From: Candidatus Ribeiella danica
Lineage (GTDB): Bacteria; Chloroflexota; Chloroflexia; Chloroflexales; Roseiflexaceae
Direction: 5' to 3'
Assembly: GCA_016717335.1 (NCBI GenBank)
Contig: JADKFS010000010.1
Coordinates: 275,177 to 339,176 of the forward strand
DNA length: 64,000 nucleotides
Positions within the stretch are counted from its first letter, which is position 1; each line of letters starts with the position of its first letter. This document shows, piece after piece, positions 24,310-32,647 of the stretch. The notes beneath the pieces are model-generated. The model was not told the DNA's origin. It worked only from the letters and a program-made list of their open reading frames with translations, and did not search any database. The position numbers and the translations under genes were made by a program.

Positions 24310-25505
24310 TCAATCTTCGCCCCCTGGTCGATCCAGGCGCCGAGCAGCGCGCGCTCCTCGTCGGTGATGCCGGTCTTATTGCCGAACGGCATGGTCTTCG
24401 AGATCACCGCGCGCTCCTTGATGCGGGCCGCCAGGCTTTGGATGCGCTCGGGCGTGTCGAACGTGACGCCGGCCGGCGCGACGGTGAACTGATCGTCGGT
24501 CGGCGTGGCCGAGTGGCAGGGCTGGCAGCGCCGGGCGATCACCGCGCGCGCCTCGCTGAACGGCACCGTTCCGGCGCTCGCGGCCGCGCTCAGCGGCCCG
24601 CGGTCGCGCACGATCAGCATCGTCACAAGCGCGATCGTCGCCAGGGTGGTGCCGGCCGCCAGGCGCAGCCAGGCGCCGTAGGTGAAGCGGATGTTCAAGA
24701 AGTGCCGCACCGCCGCGCTGCCGACCATCAGGATCGCCAGAATCAGCCAGTTCAGCGTATTGCCGTAGGTGCTGGGGAAATGGTTGCTGACCATGACGAA
24801 CAGCACCGGGAAGGTCATATAGTTGTTGTGGATCGAGCGCTGCTTCGCGCGGTAGGAGAGCGCCGGGTCCTGCGGCAGGCCGGCCCTGGTCGCCGCCACC
24901 AGCTCGCGCTGCGAGGGCACCACGTAGAACCAGACGTTGGCGGTCATCAGCGTGCCGAGCAGGGCGCCGACGTGGATGTAGGCCGCGCGGCCGCTCAGCA
25001 GGTGCGTGAGCCCGTAGCTGACCGCGATCAGCAGCACGAACGAGATCGCGAACGCCAGCGGCGTGTTCTTGCCGAGCGGCGAGCGCCACAGCAGGTCGTA
25101 GGCCAGCCACGCGCCGATCAGCGTGCCGACGCCAATCGCGATCGCCGTGCCCGCGCTGATGTTGGCGACGCCCGGGTCGACCATATAGGCCGCGCCGCCC
25201 ATGTAGTAGACGACGACAAGCAGCCCGATCCCGCTCAGCCAGGTCGTCAGGTTCTGGAACATGAACCAGTGCACCTTGGCGGGGTAGGGCATGCCCGGCG
25301 GCAGCAGCTTCTTCTCGACCTCGTAGAAGGCGCCGCTGTGCAGCAGCCAGATCTTGCCCTGCACGCCCTCGCTGGGCGGCTCGACCGGCCGAAGGTTGCG
25401 ATCGAGCCAGTTGAACAGCAGCGAGTTCCCGATCCACATGATCCCGGCGATCACGTGGACCCAGCGTATGAACAGATCGAGCAGCTCTCGAAGCGTCGCT
25501 TCCAA
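24303..25505 (-). CDS. puuD: Membrane urate oxidase with C-terminal cytochrome c
   Basis: 400 residues. Residues 1-~310 hold about eight transmembrane helices in the PuuD pattern: FIRWVHVIAGIMWIGNSLLFNWLD, FMFQNLTTWLSGIGLL, AKQRSIHNNYMTFPVLFVMVSNHF. Conserved His residues lie in the helices. The C-terminal ~90 residues are a class I cytochrome c domain with the haem motif C-Q-P-C-H at residues 327-331 and a distal Met (TMPFGNKTGITDEE). PuuD oxidises urate to 5-hydroxyisourate and passes electrons to the respiratory chain without making H2O2. It lies directly upstream of uraH. Confidence 0.95.
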   Translation of the reverse strand: MEATLRELLDLFIRWVHVIAGIMWIGNSLLFNWLDRNLRPVEPPSEGVQGKIWLLHSGAFYEVEKKLLPPGMPYPAKVHWFMFQNLTTWLSGIGLLVVVYYMGGAAYMVDPGVANISAGTAIAIGVGTLIGAWLAYDLLWRSPLGKNTPLAFAISFVLLIAVSYGLTHLLSGRAAYIHVGALLGTLMTANVWFYVVPSQRELVAATRAGLPQDPALSYRAKQRSIHNNYMTFPVLFVMVSNHFPSTYGNTLNWLILAILMVGSAAVRHFLNIRFTYGAWLRLAAGTTLATIALVTMLIVRDRGPLSAAASAGTVPFSEARAVIARRCQPCHSATPTDDQFTVAPAGVTFDTPERIQSLAARIKERAVISKTMPFGNKTGITDEERALLGAWIDQGAKIEQ

Positions 25506-25634
25506 CGCTAACCTCCCCTATAGCAGTGGGCAGTCGGCATGAGCCAGTCGGCAGTACGACGGATGGCATCACAAATCGTTCGTGCGTAGCGGCTCAATGC
25601 TTTTGCTCACAGCTATAATACCGGTACGGAGTAG

Positions 25635-26402
25635 TCAGGATTCGGTGCGACGGATTCGATAGCGCACCAGGTCGAACGACATCTGGCTCTTCGGAAAGTA
25701 GCTGCGCGAGTGCCAGAGCGGCAGCTCGTCGGAGCTGTAGCCGACCTCCTCGAGAAACAGGACCGGGTGGTACGGATCGAGCGGCATGTCCGGGAAGTCG
25801 CAGCCCCGCGCGATCTCCGGCTGGACGTGGGCGACCTGGTACTCGGTGCGCTGGTTGCAGCGGCGCTCGAGCAGATCGAACAGCGGCTCGGTGATCTCCG
25901 GGCTTGCCAGCGCCTCCTGGACCAGATCGTCGCCAAGGATGCGCGTTGGGATCGAGTTCACGCAGTAGATCACCGGCTCGCCGTCGGCGGTGAAGATCTT
26001 GTGCGAGCGCAGCACCGGCGCGCCCGGCTCGAGATCGAGCGCCGCGGCCAGCGCCGGCGCGGGCTGCGCCACCGCAACCGTGATGTAGCGCACGCCAGGC
26101 TGGGCGCCAGCGCGCGCGATCAGGTAGGTGAAGTCCTCGGCCTCGTTGAGCGGGTTGGCCAGGCGCGAGAGCCGGCTGACGAACGTGCCGACGCCGTGCC
26201 GGCGCGCCACCAGCCCCTGCTGCGCGAGCGCGGTCATCGCGCTGCGGATGGTGGCCCGGCTGACGCCGAACTCGGCCGCGAGCTGGTTCTCCGTCGGCAG
26301 CTGCCCGCCGACCGGGTAGATGCCGCGCCTGATCCGATCGCTCAAGATGTCCAGTATCTGCGCCGCAAGCGAAGCGACGCGCACGGGCATGCGGGCGTTC
26401 AT
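25635..26402 (-). CDS. GntR-family regulator, UTRA type
   Basis: 255 residues. The winged-helix domain (about residues 8-76) contains IRRGIYPVGGQLPTENQLAAEFGVSRATIRSAMTALAQQGL, the textbook GntR HTH, followed by RHGVGTFV (wing). The rest is a UTRA/HutC-like effector domain (VLRSHKIFTADGEPVIYCVNSIP, then HPVLFLEEVGYSSDELPLWHSRSYF). It heads the minus-strand purine genes and has its own consensus promoter plus palindrome at 26499-26553. It probably senses a purine catabolite such as urate or allantoate; the effector is inferred. Confidence 0.93.
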   Translation of the reverse strand: MNARMPVRVASLAAQILDILSDRIRRGIYPVGGQLPTENQLAAEFGVSRATIRSAMTALAQQGLVARRHGVGTFVSRLSRLANPLNEAEDFTYLIARAGAQPGVRYITVAVAQPAPALAAALDLEPGAPVLRSHKIFTADGEPVIYCVNSIPTRILGDDLVQEALASPEITEPLFDLLERRCNQRTEYQVAHVQPEIARGCDFPDMPLDPYHPVLFLEEVGYSSDELPLWHSRSYFPKSQMSFDLVRYRIRRTES

Positions 26403-26498
26403 GACCTTGGCCCTGATCGATAGCGGTCGCGGCAGGCGAGCTGCGTGCGACGGCGGCGATGCGGCGAGATAGCGACTGTGACTCTGGGTGGTTCGCGA

Positions 26499-26553
26499 GG
26501 TTAGATGGCAGCCATCTGACCTTGAGTATAGGCCACGCCGCGGCAGATGTCAA
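26499..26553 (-). promoter_or_regulatory. Consensus promoter and palindromic operator of the GntR gene
   Basis: On the minus strand TTGACA (26548-26553), a 17 bp spacer and TATACT (26525-26530) form a near-perfect sigma70 promoter. A 15 bp palindrome AGATGGC-A-GCCATCT lies at 26503-26517, just downstream of the -10, extended by one mismatch and three further matches on each side. Its location over the transcription start suggests autorepression by the GntR protein. Confidence 0.7.
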
Positions 26554-26559
26554 GCAGTT

Positions 26560-27170
26560 TACAGGGGCGCTGCGCCCCCGCCCCCCCGCCTTGTCATCTT
26601 GTCTCCTTGTCTCCTTGTCTCCTTGTCTCCTTGTCTCCTTGTCTCCGGGGCGCTGCGCCCCCGGCCCCCCGCCCGGGGGAACCCACGCCGGTTCCCCCGG
26701 CCCCCCTCCGGCAAGTGATGTCGTACCAGCTCCAAGCATCGTGGCACATGCCCGGCAATATTCCCAGCGGGGCGGAATACAACGCGCTACGCTCGCCAGG
26801 CCTTGGTCGTTGGTCGTTGGTCGTTGGTCGTTGGTCGTTGGTCTATCGTCTATCGTCTTTCACCCGGTCACCTTGTCTCCTTGTCTCCTTGTCTCCTTGT
26901 CTCCTTGTCTCCTTGTCTCCTTGTCTCCTTGTCTCCGGGGCGCTGCGCCCCCGGCCCCCCGCCCCCCTCCGGCAAGTGATGTCGTACCAGCTCCAAGCAC
27001 CGTGGCGCATGCTCAGTACCATTCCTTGGGCGTGGGTTGCAACCCGCCGTGCGTGGATTCAGCTGGGCATGCACGTCAAGCGTGCCAACTGAGGCGGCAT
27101 CATTTTGAGGTCCAGGGGCGAGAGCCCCGCCCGCGGGGCACGGGGGGCGCGCAGCCCCCGGTGGATTGCA
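26560..27170 (+). repeat. Composite GC-rich repeat, copy 4 (plus orientation, duplicated core)
   Basis: Two tandem partial copies. Each has a head (GGGGCGCTGCGCCCCCGGCC), CCTCCGGCAAGTGATGTCG and a core with CATGCCCGGCAATATTCC or CATGCTCAGTACCATTCC; only the second has the GCGTGGATTCAGC half, GCATCATTTTGAGGTCCAGG and the tail. Octamer arrays of CTTGTCTC (26589-26646 and 26872-26938) and CGTTGGT heptamers (26806-26845) are embedded in it, which shows that the two repeat systems nest in each other. Confidence 0.85.
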
Positions 27171-27177
27171 CCAAAGA

Positions 27178-27693
27178 TCATGCACCGACAGCGTCGAGCA
27201 GGCGCAGCCTGGCGATCTTGGCGATCTCGCCGAGCGCGGTCGCGATCTCCTGCGATCGGTCGTTCAGCAGGCGCGCCTCAAAGCTCGCCAGGATGCTCTG
27301 GCGGGTGTGCTCGCGCACGCAGATCACGAAGGGGAAGTCGAACCTATCGCGGTAGGCGCCGTTCAGGCGCGTGAAGGCCGCGAACTCCTGCGGCGAGAGG
27401 CGGTCGAGCCCGGCCGACGACTGCTCCCTGGACGACTCGGCGGTCAGCGCGCCGGCGATCGCCGCCTTGCCGGCCAGGTCGGGGTGCGCCTGGATGAGCG
27501 CGACCTTATGCCGATCGTCCGCGCCGTACATCGCGGCGCAGAGCGCCTGGTGCAGCTGGTCGAGCCCGGCGAACGGGCGCGCCGGCCAGGCCCCATCGGC
27601 GACCCAGGGCGAGCGCTCGAACAGAAAGCCCAGCTGTGCCACGAACTCGTCGCGGCCGAGCGCGTTGACGTCCTCGAGTGTGAGCGGTGACAT
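27178..27693 (-). CDS. uraD: OHCU decarboxylase
   Basis: 171 residues. Family marks are LFERSPWVADGAWPARPFAGLDQLH (active-site His/Glu context), HPDLAGKAAI, and the near-invariant YRDRFDFPFVICVRE with FEARLLNDRSQEI at the C-terminal helices. UraD decarboxylates 2-oxo-4-hydroxy-4-carboxy-5-ureidoimidazoline to S-allantoin, the step between UraH and AllB. It is transcribed in the same direction as the rest of the purine cluster but is separated from the GntR gene by a composite repeat. Confidence 0.96.
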   Translation of the reverse strand: MSPLTLEDVNALGRDEFVAQLGFLFERSPWVADGAWPARPFAGLDQLHQALCAAMYGADDRHKVALIQAHPDLAGKAAIAGALTAESSREQSSAGLDRLSPQEFAAFTRLNGAYRDRFDFPFVICVREHTRQSILASFEARLLNDRSQEIATALGEIAKIARLRLLDAVGA

Positions 27694-27763
27694 TTCGTCT
27701 CTCTCCTCCTTGCCCTTTCGGAAATAGGTATTCGCTATGGGGAGTGAGCGAGCGCCAGCGCGC

Positions 27764-29173
27764 TCACTCCGCGACGGCGATGAACAGCAGGTCGTTCACG
27801 TTCGTCAGCGTCGGGCCGGGGCGCAGCAGGTCGTCGAGCGCGGCGAAGAAGCGATAGGCGTCGTTGCGGCGCAGGAAGTCGTCGGCGTCGAGCCCGAGGG
27901 CGCGCGCGCGCGCCAGAGTCTCGCCCGTCACGACGGCGCCGGCCGCGTCGGTCGGCCCGTCGCCGCCGTCGGTCGCCAGGGCGACCAGCAGCGCGCCGGG
28001 CAGCCCGGCCATGCCGGCGGCCGCGCCGAGCGCCAGCTCCTGGTTGCGCCCGCCCAGCCCATCGCCGCGCAGCGTCACGGTCGTCTCGCCGCCGCAGATC
28101 AGCAGCGCCGGCCGATCGAGCGGCGCGCCGCGCAGCGCCAGCTCGCGCGCCAGCGCCGCGGCCACCCGCCCGACCTCGCGCGCCTCGCCCTCCAGGAAGG
28201 TCGTCAGTAGCAGCGCGTTGAAGCCGCGCGCGCGCGCCGCCGCCAGCGCCGCCTCGGCCGCGGCTGCGTTGCTGGCGATCACCGCGCTGTGGACCCGCGA
28301 CCACAGCGGCTCGCCCGGCTTGGGCGTCTCGGCGACCTCGCCGGCGACCCCGCGGCGCAGGTGGTCGAGCAGGGCAGCCGGCAGCGCCCGCGCCAGATCG
28401 TAGCGCTCGACGATCGCCCAGGCATCCGCAAACGTGGTCGGGTCGGGCGCGGTCGGGCCCGAGGCGATCACGTCGAGCGGCGAGCCGACCACATCGGAGA
28501 CGATCAGCGCGGCGACCTGCGCCGGCGCGGCCATGCGGGCCAGCTGGCCGCCGAACAGGCGCGTGGTGTGCTTGCGCAGCGCGTTGATCTCGCCGATCGT
28601 CGCGCCGCAGCGCAGCAGCGCCGCAGTCATCGCCTGCAGGTCGGCCAGGCTGAGCCCCGGCGCGGGCCAGGTCAGCAGCGCCGAGCCGCCGCCGGAGATC
28701 AGCACCAGCACCAGATCGTCGTCGCGCAGTCCCTTGAGCAGCCCGGCCATCCGCTCCGCCGCGTCGGCGCCGCGCTGGTCGGGGATGGGGTGGCCCGCCT
28801 CGAGAAGCATGAGCGATGAGGGATGAAGGATGAAGGGAGGATCGGCTTCATTCATCCTTCTGCCTTCATCCTTCATCCTTCCAGTGTGCCCTTCCTTCAC
28901 CACCACCAGCCCGCCGGCCAGCCGATCGCCGAGCGCCTCGGCGGCGGCATATGCCATCGGCGCGCCGGCCTTGCCGGCCCCGACCACCACGACGCGCCCG
29001 ACACGCTCGTAGCGCCGCTCGGCCACCACGATCGCCTCGCCGTCGCGCCGCAGCGCGCGCCGCACCGCGCCGGCCGGGTCGGCGGCGCGCAGCGCCGCGG
29101 CCATCACCTCGGCCAGCGCCGGGCCGCGCGGGTGCGCGCGCAGCGAGCGGGTCAGCAGCAGCTCTGGGTTCAT
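27764..29173 (-). CDS. Glycerate 2-kinase (MOFRL family)
   Basis: 469 residues. It has the DUF4147 plus MOFRL architecture of GckA/TtuD: VVVGAGKAGAPMAYAAAEAL, ISGGGSALLTWPAPGLSLADLQAMTAALL, VSDVVGSPLDVIASGPTAPDP, and the C-terminal GGETTVTLRGDGLGGRNQEL and DGGDGPTDAAGAVV. It phosphorylates D-glycerate, which fits glyoxylate salvage from ureidoglycolate. Residues ~97-122 (RMKDEGRRMNE and PPFILHPSSL) come from an in-frame GATGAAG/CATCCTT array between GHTG and LLEAGHP, which are contiguous in the family. The start follows the previous gene after 49 bp. Confidence 0.92.
   Translation of the reverse strand: MNPELLLTRSLRAHPRGPALAEVMAAALRAADPAGAVRRALRRDGEAIVVAERRYERVGRVVVVGAGKAGAPMAYAAAEALGDRLAGGLVVVKEGHTGRMKDEGRRMNEADPPFILHPSSLMLLEAGHPIPDQRGADAAERMAGLLKGLRDDDLVLVLISGGGSALLTWPAPGLSLADLQAMTAALLRCGATIGEINALRKHTTRLFGGQLARMAAPAQVAALIVSDVVGSPLDVIASGPTAPDPTTFADAWAIVERYDLARALPAALLDHLRRGVAGEVAETPKPGEPLWSRVHSAVIASNAAAAEAALAAARARGFNALLLTTFLEGEAREVGRVAAALARELALRGAPLDRPALLICGGETTVTLRGDGLGGRNQELALGAAAGMAGLPGALLVALATDGGDGPTDAAGAVVTGETLARARALGLDADDFLRRNDAYRFFAALDDLLRPGPTLTNVNDLLFIAVAE
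28808..28884. repeat. Intragenic inverted heptamer array (GATGAAG / CATCCTT)
   Basis: GATGAGG/GATGAAG units at 28814-28836, spacer, then CATCCTTCTGCCTTCATCCTT-type units to 28884. It adds about 25 residues within the glycerate kinase reading frame. Confidence 0.88.
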
Positions 29174-29222
29174 ACGATCACCTCTCGGTAGCGCGCCGAC
29201 AACGGGTTGGCCCGCCCGCTCG

Positions 29223-29861
29223 TCACCTGGCCACCTTGTCGGTGGTGCAGTGGCGCAAGAACCCCTCGACCGTCAGCTCAGGGTCGCGGTGCAGCGAATC
29301 CTCGAAGGTGATATCGCTCAGCTCCGCGTACTCGCTCGCGCGCGCCGCGAGCAGATCGGGGTAGCAGCGCGCCAGCGCGGCCGCCGGTTCCTCCTGCGGG
29401 CGCGGCCGGAATAAGCCGTGCCAGACGATCGGCCGCGGGCTCGCGAGGTAGTCCTGCACCATCTGCTGCTGGCGATCCGGCGAAATCGCCAGGTAGACGA
29501 TCGTGGCGGCGCGCCGGATGCTGCGCAGGACCTCGGCGTCGACGTAGATGGCGCTGCCGGTCATGTCGACGATCAGCCGGGCGCCCGGGTCGCCGCTCTG
29601 CGCCAGCGCCGCCGCGATCTCGCGCAGCACCTCGGTCTCGTAGGCCAGGTAGAGCGCCTCGTGCCGGGCGTAGCGCGCGTCGTACGGAAAGCCCATCCAG
29701 CGCCCAAGATCGGACACCGACTCGGCGGCGACCTGGTGGCTGACCCGCAGCCGGGCGGCGATCAGCTCATCGCAGTGCAGCCAGGTATAGCCGGCGGCCG
29801 CGAGCCGGGCGGCCCAGGAGCTTTTGCCCGCCCCCGACATGCCGATCAGTCCTAAGATCAC
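29223..29861 (-). CDS. P-loop nucleoside/shikimate-kinase-like protein
   Basis: 212 residues. A clear Walker A GMSGAGKSS at residues 7-15 is followed by WAARLAAAGYTWLHCDELI, where the DE is like the Asp of small-molecule kinases. IVDMTGSAIYVDAEVLRSI may act as Walker B-like sequence, and YLAISPDRQQQMVQDYL could be a lid helix. The length fits a shikimate/gluconate/uridine-kinase-like fold. I cannot name a substrate. It follows the purine cluster on the same strand but need not belong to it. Confidence 0.7.
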   Translation of the reverse strand: MILGLIGMSGAGKSSWAARLAAAGYTWLHCDELIAARLRVSHQVAAESVSDLGRWMGFPYDARYARHEALYLAYETEVLREIAAALAQSGDPGARLIVDMTGSAIYVDAEVLRSIRRAATIVYLAISPDRQQQMVQDYLASPRPIVWHGLFRPRPQEEPAAALARCYPDLLAARASEYAELSDITFEDSLHRDPELTVEGFLRHCTTDKVAR

Positions 29862-29907
29862 AGCTCCCCTCCAGTGCGCCTTACAGAGTGGATTCTACGA
29901 CTGCGCC

Positions 29908-30741
29908 CTACCCGGCGTACAGATACAGCTCGCCAGGCTGCAGCATGTGGCAGCGCTGGAGCGGCGCGCGGCGATCGAGCTCGTCGAACAGCAGCCCCGA
30001 GCTGACGCGGTTCTCGGCAAACAGGTCGTTGTGGATTCCGATCAGCACGCGCGCCCGCAGCCGCACGGCCAGGTCGATCGCCTCGCCCGGCCAGAGGTTG
30101 CCGATGATCTCCTGCTCCTCGCGGAAGAAGTCGCGCCCGTTGATCGGCAGCAGCGCCAGGTCGATCGCCTTGCCGCCCAGCGCGGCGAGCAGCTGCGGGA
30201 TCACGATCGTGTCGCCGGCATGGTAGAGCGTCACGCCGTTGCACTCGATCAGGAAGCCCATCCAGCGCGCGCGCCCCTCGGCGTCGACCTCGTAGCTGTA
30301 GTGCGCGGCCGGGATTGCCGTGTAGGCCAGGCCGGCGGCCGCGACGCGCTCGCCCAGCCGCGGCGTGACGATGCGCTCCGGCGCGATGTCGGCGCCGAGC
30401 GCGAGATCGCGGCCCTGCGGCGAGGTGATCAGCGTCGCGCGCGGCGAGGCGGCCATCAGCGGCCCCAGCGTCGCGACGTCGACGTGGTCCATGTGCTCGT
30501 GCGTGGCGAAGACGATCCGGGCGTGCCGCACGGCGCCCGGGTCGAGCGGGATCGGGATGCGCCGGCGCGGCCCGCCAGTGGCGGCGACCGACTCCGACAG
30601 GTACGGGTCGATGTAGGCGATCGTCTCGCCGCCTTTGACGACGAAGCCGGCCTGGCCGAGCGACCAGAGCGCCAGCTGCCCCGGCGGCACGGCCAGCCGG
30701 TCGATCTGCGCGATCAGCGCCGCGCTGCTCTCTGAAGCCAT
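29908..30741 (-). CDS. MBL-fold metal-dependent hydrolase (UlaG-like)
   Basis: 277 residues from ATG 30741 (GGAGGAGAT upstream). It has the metallo-beta-lactamase core: strand ALWSLGQAGFVVKGGETIAYIDPYL, metal motif H-x-H-x-D-H in THEHMDHVD (about residues 80-87), YHAGDTIVIPQLL (Asp ligand region), and the closing LIGIHNDLFAEN. The GQAGF start and this order are typical of the UlaG/RNase Z-like L-ascorbate-6-phosphate lactonase branch. Substrate unknown; cytosolic. Confidence 0.82.
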   Translation of the reverse strand: MASESSAALIAQIDRLAVPPGQLALWSLGQAGFVVKGGETIAYIDPYLSESVAATGGPRRRIPIPLDPGAVRHARIVFATHEHMDHVDVATLGPLMAASPRATLITSPQGRDLALGADIAPERIVTPRLGERVAAAGLAYTAIPAAHYSYEVDAEGRARWMGFLIECNGVTLYHAGDTIVIPQLLAALGGKAIDLALLPINGRDFFREEQEIIGNLWPGEAIDLAVRLRARVLIGIHNDLFAENRVSSGLLFDELDRRAPLQRCHMLQPGELYLYAG

Positions 30742-30985
30742 ATCTCCTCCTTGAGAACTGTGGAGCGTGGAGCCGTACGGGAAACAGCCCTGACGGTTGA
30801 CGATTGACGATACCGGCGCATCGCCAATGGCCGATCGCCACGCCAGCGTGTCGCCGTAGCGTGTTTCCCGCCTATTGTACCAGCCCTTGGCGCACTCAGA
30901 TCTGATCGATATGAATCGGCCCCGCCGGGCGTCATATAGGCAGAGGTTCATCACGCTCAAGCGCTGTTTGGAAGGAGACGATGCC

Positions 30986-31552
30986 GTGGACCTGCCGACG
31001 AACAAGGAGGCGCTGCTAGCCGCGCTGGAGCACGGTCGAGCGATATGGGATGCCCTTCTGGCGCGCCTCGACGCCGCGACGATGGCTGAGCCAGAGGTGG
31101 AGGGCGACTGGTCGGTCAGGGATATCCTGGCCCACGTCGTCGCGTACGAGCAGTATGCCGCGGCGCACGCCGGCGACCTGGCGCGGCACGGCACGCCGTC
31201 GGGCCAGGCGGTGGCGGCGCTCGACGCCTACCACCGCGAGCAGCTGGCGGCGTATCGCCGCGAGCACCCGGACGCGCCGGACGACGTGGAGAAGCTGGGC
31301 ACCGATCAGCTGAACGACCTCTTCGTCACAGAGTGGCGGGCCGTGTCCCTCGCGGAGCTGCTCGCGCAGGGGCGGCGCGCCTACGACGACACCGTCGGCG
31401 CGGTGATCTTGCTGAGCGAGGAGGCGCTGGCGGCGCCACAGCAGATCTTCGGCGATCGCTCGATGCTGCGCATGCTGCCATACCAGTCGTACATCCACTA
31501 CGAGAAGCACGCCGTCTGGATCGAGCGCTGGCTGGCGCAGCGCGGGCAATGA
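30986..31552 (+). CDS. ClbS/DfsB family DinB-like four-helix protein
   Basis: 188 residues from GTG 30986, chosen because AAGGAG lies at 30972-30977, 8 nt upstream; the upstream in-frame extension lacks family character. The pattern ATMAEPEVEGDWSVRDILAHVVAYE and the C-terminal YQSYIHYEKHAVWIERWL match DUF1706/ClbS proteins. Some of these, such as E. coli ClbS, hydrolyse the colibactin cyclopropane; others bind metal like DinB. Here a self-protection or stress role is possible but not shown. It is convergent with the LPNTG protein gene. Confidence 0.78.
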   Translation: MDLPTNKEALLAALEHGRAIWDALLARLDAATMAEPEVEGDWSVRDILAHVVAYEQYAAAHAGDLARHGTPSGQAVAALDAYHREQLAAYRREHPDAPDDVEKLGTDQLNDLFVTEWRAVSLAELLAQGRRAYDDTVGAVILLSEEALAAPQQIFGDRSMLRMLPYQSYIHYEKHAVWIERWLAQRGQ

Positions 31553-31621
31553 GCGCCGCGCAAGCACACAACCATCACCGGGTAATAGCAGTGATACGGT
31601 AGCTCGCGGCAAAAAGGATAA

Positions 31622-31648
31622 CCCCCTCTCCCGGAACGGGAGAGGGGG
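31622..31648. terminator. CCCCCTCTCCCG hairpin (family copy 2)
   Basis: A perfect 12 bp stem CCCCCTCTCCCG / CGGGAGAGGGGG with loop GAA, between two convergent genes (stops at 31552 and 31676). It is the same family as 2589-2615 and 35852-35877. Probable bidirectional terminator. Confidence 0.6.
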
Positions 31649-31675
31649 CAGCGGGTGAGGGCCAGCGGCCATCAG

Positions 31676-32476
31676 CTAGCGCCGGCGCATCCGCGTCCGG
31701 ATCGAGTAGCCGGCGGCGATCAGCGCGAGCCCGCCCGCGAACACCAGCCAGCTCGCGCCCGCGCCGCCGTCGCCGGTGTTGGGGAGCTGCTGCGGCTGGC
31801 CCTGGGCGGCCTGCGCGGTGGGCTGGGGCGTCGGCTGCGGGTTGGTGACCTGGGTCGACGTCGCGTAGCCGGCCATCGTCTGGTCGCCGGCCGTGGCTGG
31901 CGGGAACAGCGTGCCGACCGGCATGTAGAGCGTGAGCGCCTGCTGCGACGTGTTCTCGACCGTCAGCGTGCCGCGGCCGTAGAAGTTGTCGCTGGCGTTG
32001 CCGATCTGCACCTTGTTGCCGACCGGCTGCCACGAGCTGAGCGTCACGCGTACCTGGCCGGACTGAGCCGCGTCGAGCAGCGAGGTGCCCTGCGGGCTCG
32101 CGGGCGCGGCCGTGGCGGCGCCCGCGACGGCCTGCGCTGTTGTGCCTCCCGCCGGGCTGCCGGTCGCGCCCTGGGCCTGCCAGATGCCGTACTGGGCCTC
32201 AAGGGCCTGGCTCTGGTCGGCCGCCAGGTTGTTGCTCTGGATGTACGCCAGCGCGCCGGCCACCTTCGCATCGGCCACGCCATTGGGCGCCTGGATCGAC
32301 GTCGGGAACGCCTGGCCGAAGTTGGTGCAGAACGCCTCGAACGTCACCGTGGCGGTGCCGCCCGGCTGTAGCGTAAAGCTCTGCGCGCCCTGGCCGGTCT
32401 GGGCCAGCGCCACCCCGCCAAACGCGCTCGCGACGACGGCGAGCGCGACCGCTCCGATGATTCTCACAAATCGCAT
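31676..32476 (-). CDS. Secreted surface protein with LPNTG sorting signal
   Basis: 266 residues. An N-terminal signal peptide (FVRIIGAVALAVVASAFGGVALA, cut after ALA) is followed by a Thr/Gln-rich extracytoplasmic domain with GGTATVTFEAFCTNFGQAFP. Then come an Ala/Pro/Gln-rich stalk, LPNTG at about residues 232-236, a hydrophobic segment (ASWLVFAGGLALIAAGYSI) and the basic tail RTRMRRR. That is the complete cell-wall sorting signal read by sortases. Beta-sandwich elements (VRVTLSSWQPVGNKVQIG) and VEDT-like repeats suggest an adhesin or S-layer-associated protein. No sortase gene is in the window. Confidence 0.82.
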   Translation of the reverse strand: MRFVRIIGAVALAVVASAFGGVALAQTGQGAQSFTLQPGGTATVTFEAFCTNFGQAFPTSIQAPNGVADAKVAGALAYIQSNNLAADQSQALEAQYGIWQAQGATGSPAGGTTAQAVAGAATAAPASPQGTSLLDAAQSGQVRVTLSSWQPVGNKVQIGNASDNFYGRGTLTVENTSQQALTLYMPVGTLFPPATAGDQTMAGYATSTQVTNPQPTPQPTAQAAQGQPQQLPNTGDGGAGASWLVFAGGLALIAAGYSIRTRMRRR

Positions 32477-32647
32477 ACCTTGATCTCCTTCTTGTCCACC
32501 TCGCCGCGCGCCTCTCCCGCTCGCGGCGTGCTACCCAATGCAAGAACGGTGCCTTCGAGCGCCTGGAGTGGCGCCAGCCCCTCGTCCTCCGCGCATTTTA
32601 CAAACCCCACCATCTGCCCCCGCCCCTGGCAGGGGTGCGCAGCACGC

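Noticed and set aside
25522..25600. Second GntR operator upstream of puuD
   Set aside because: GGATGGCATCA only partly resembles the palindrome at 26503-26517 and has no matching second arm.
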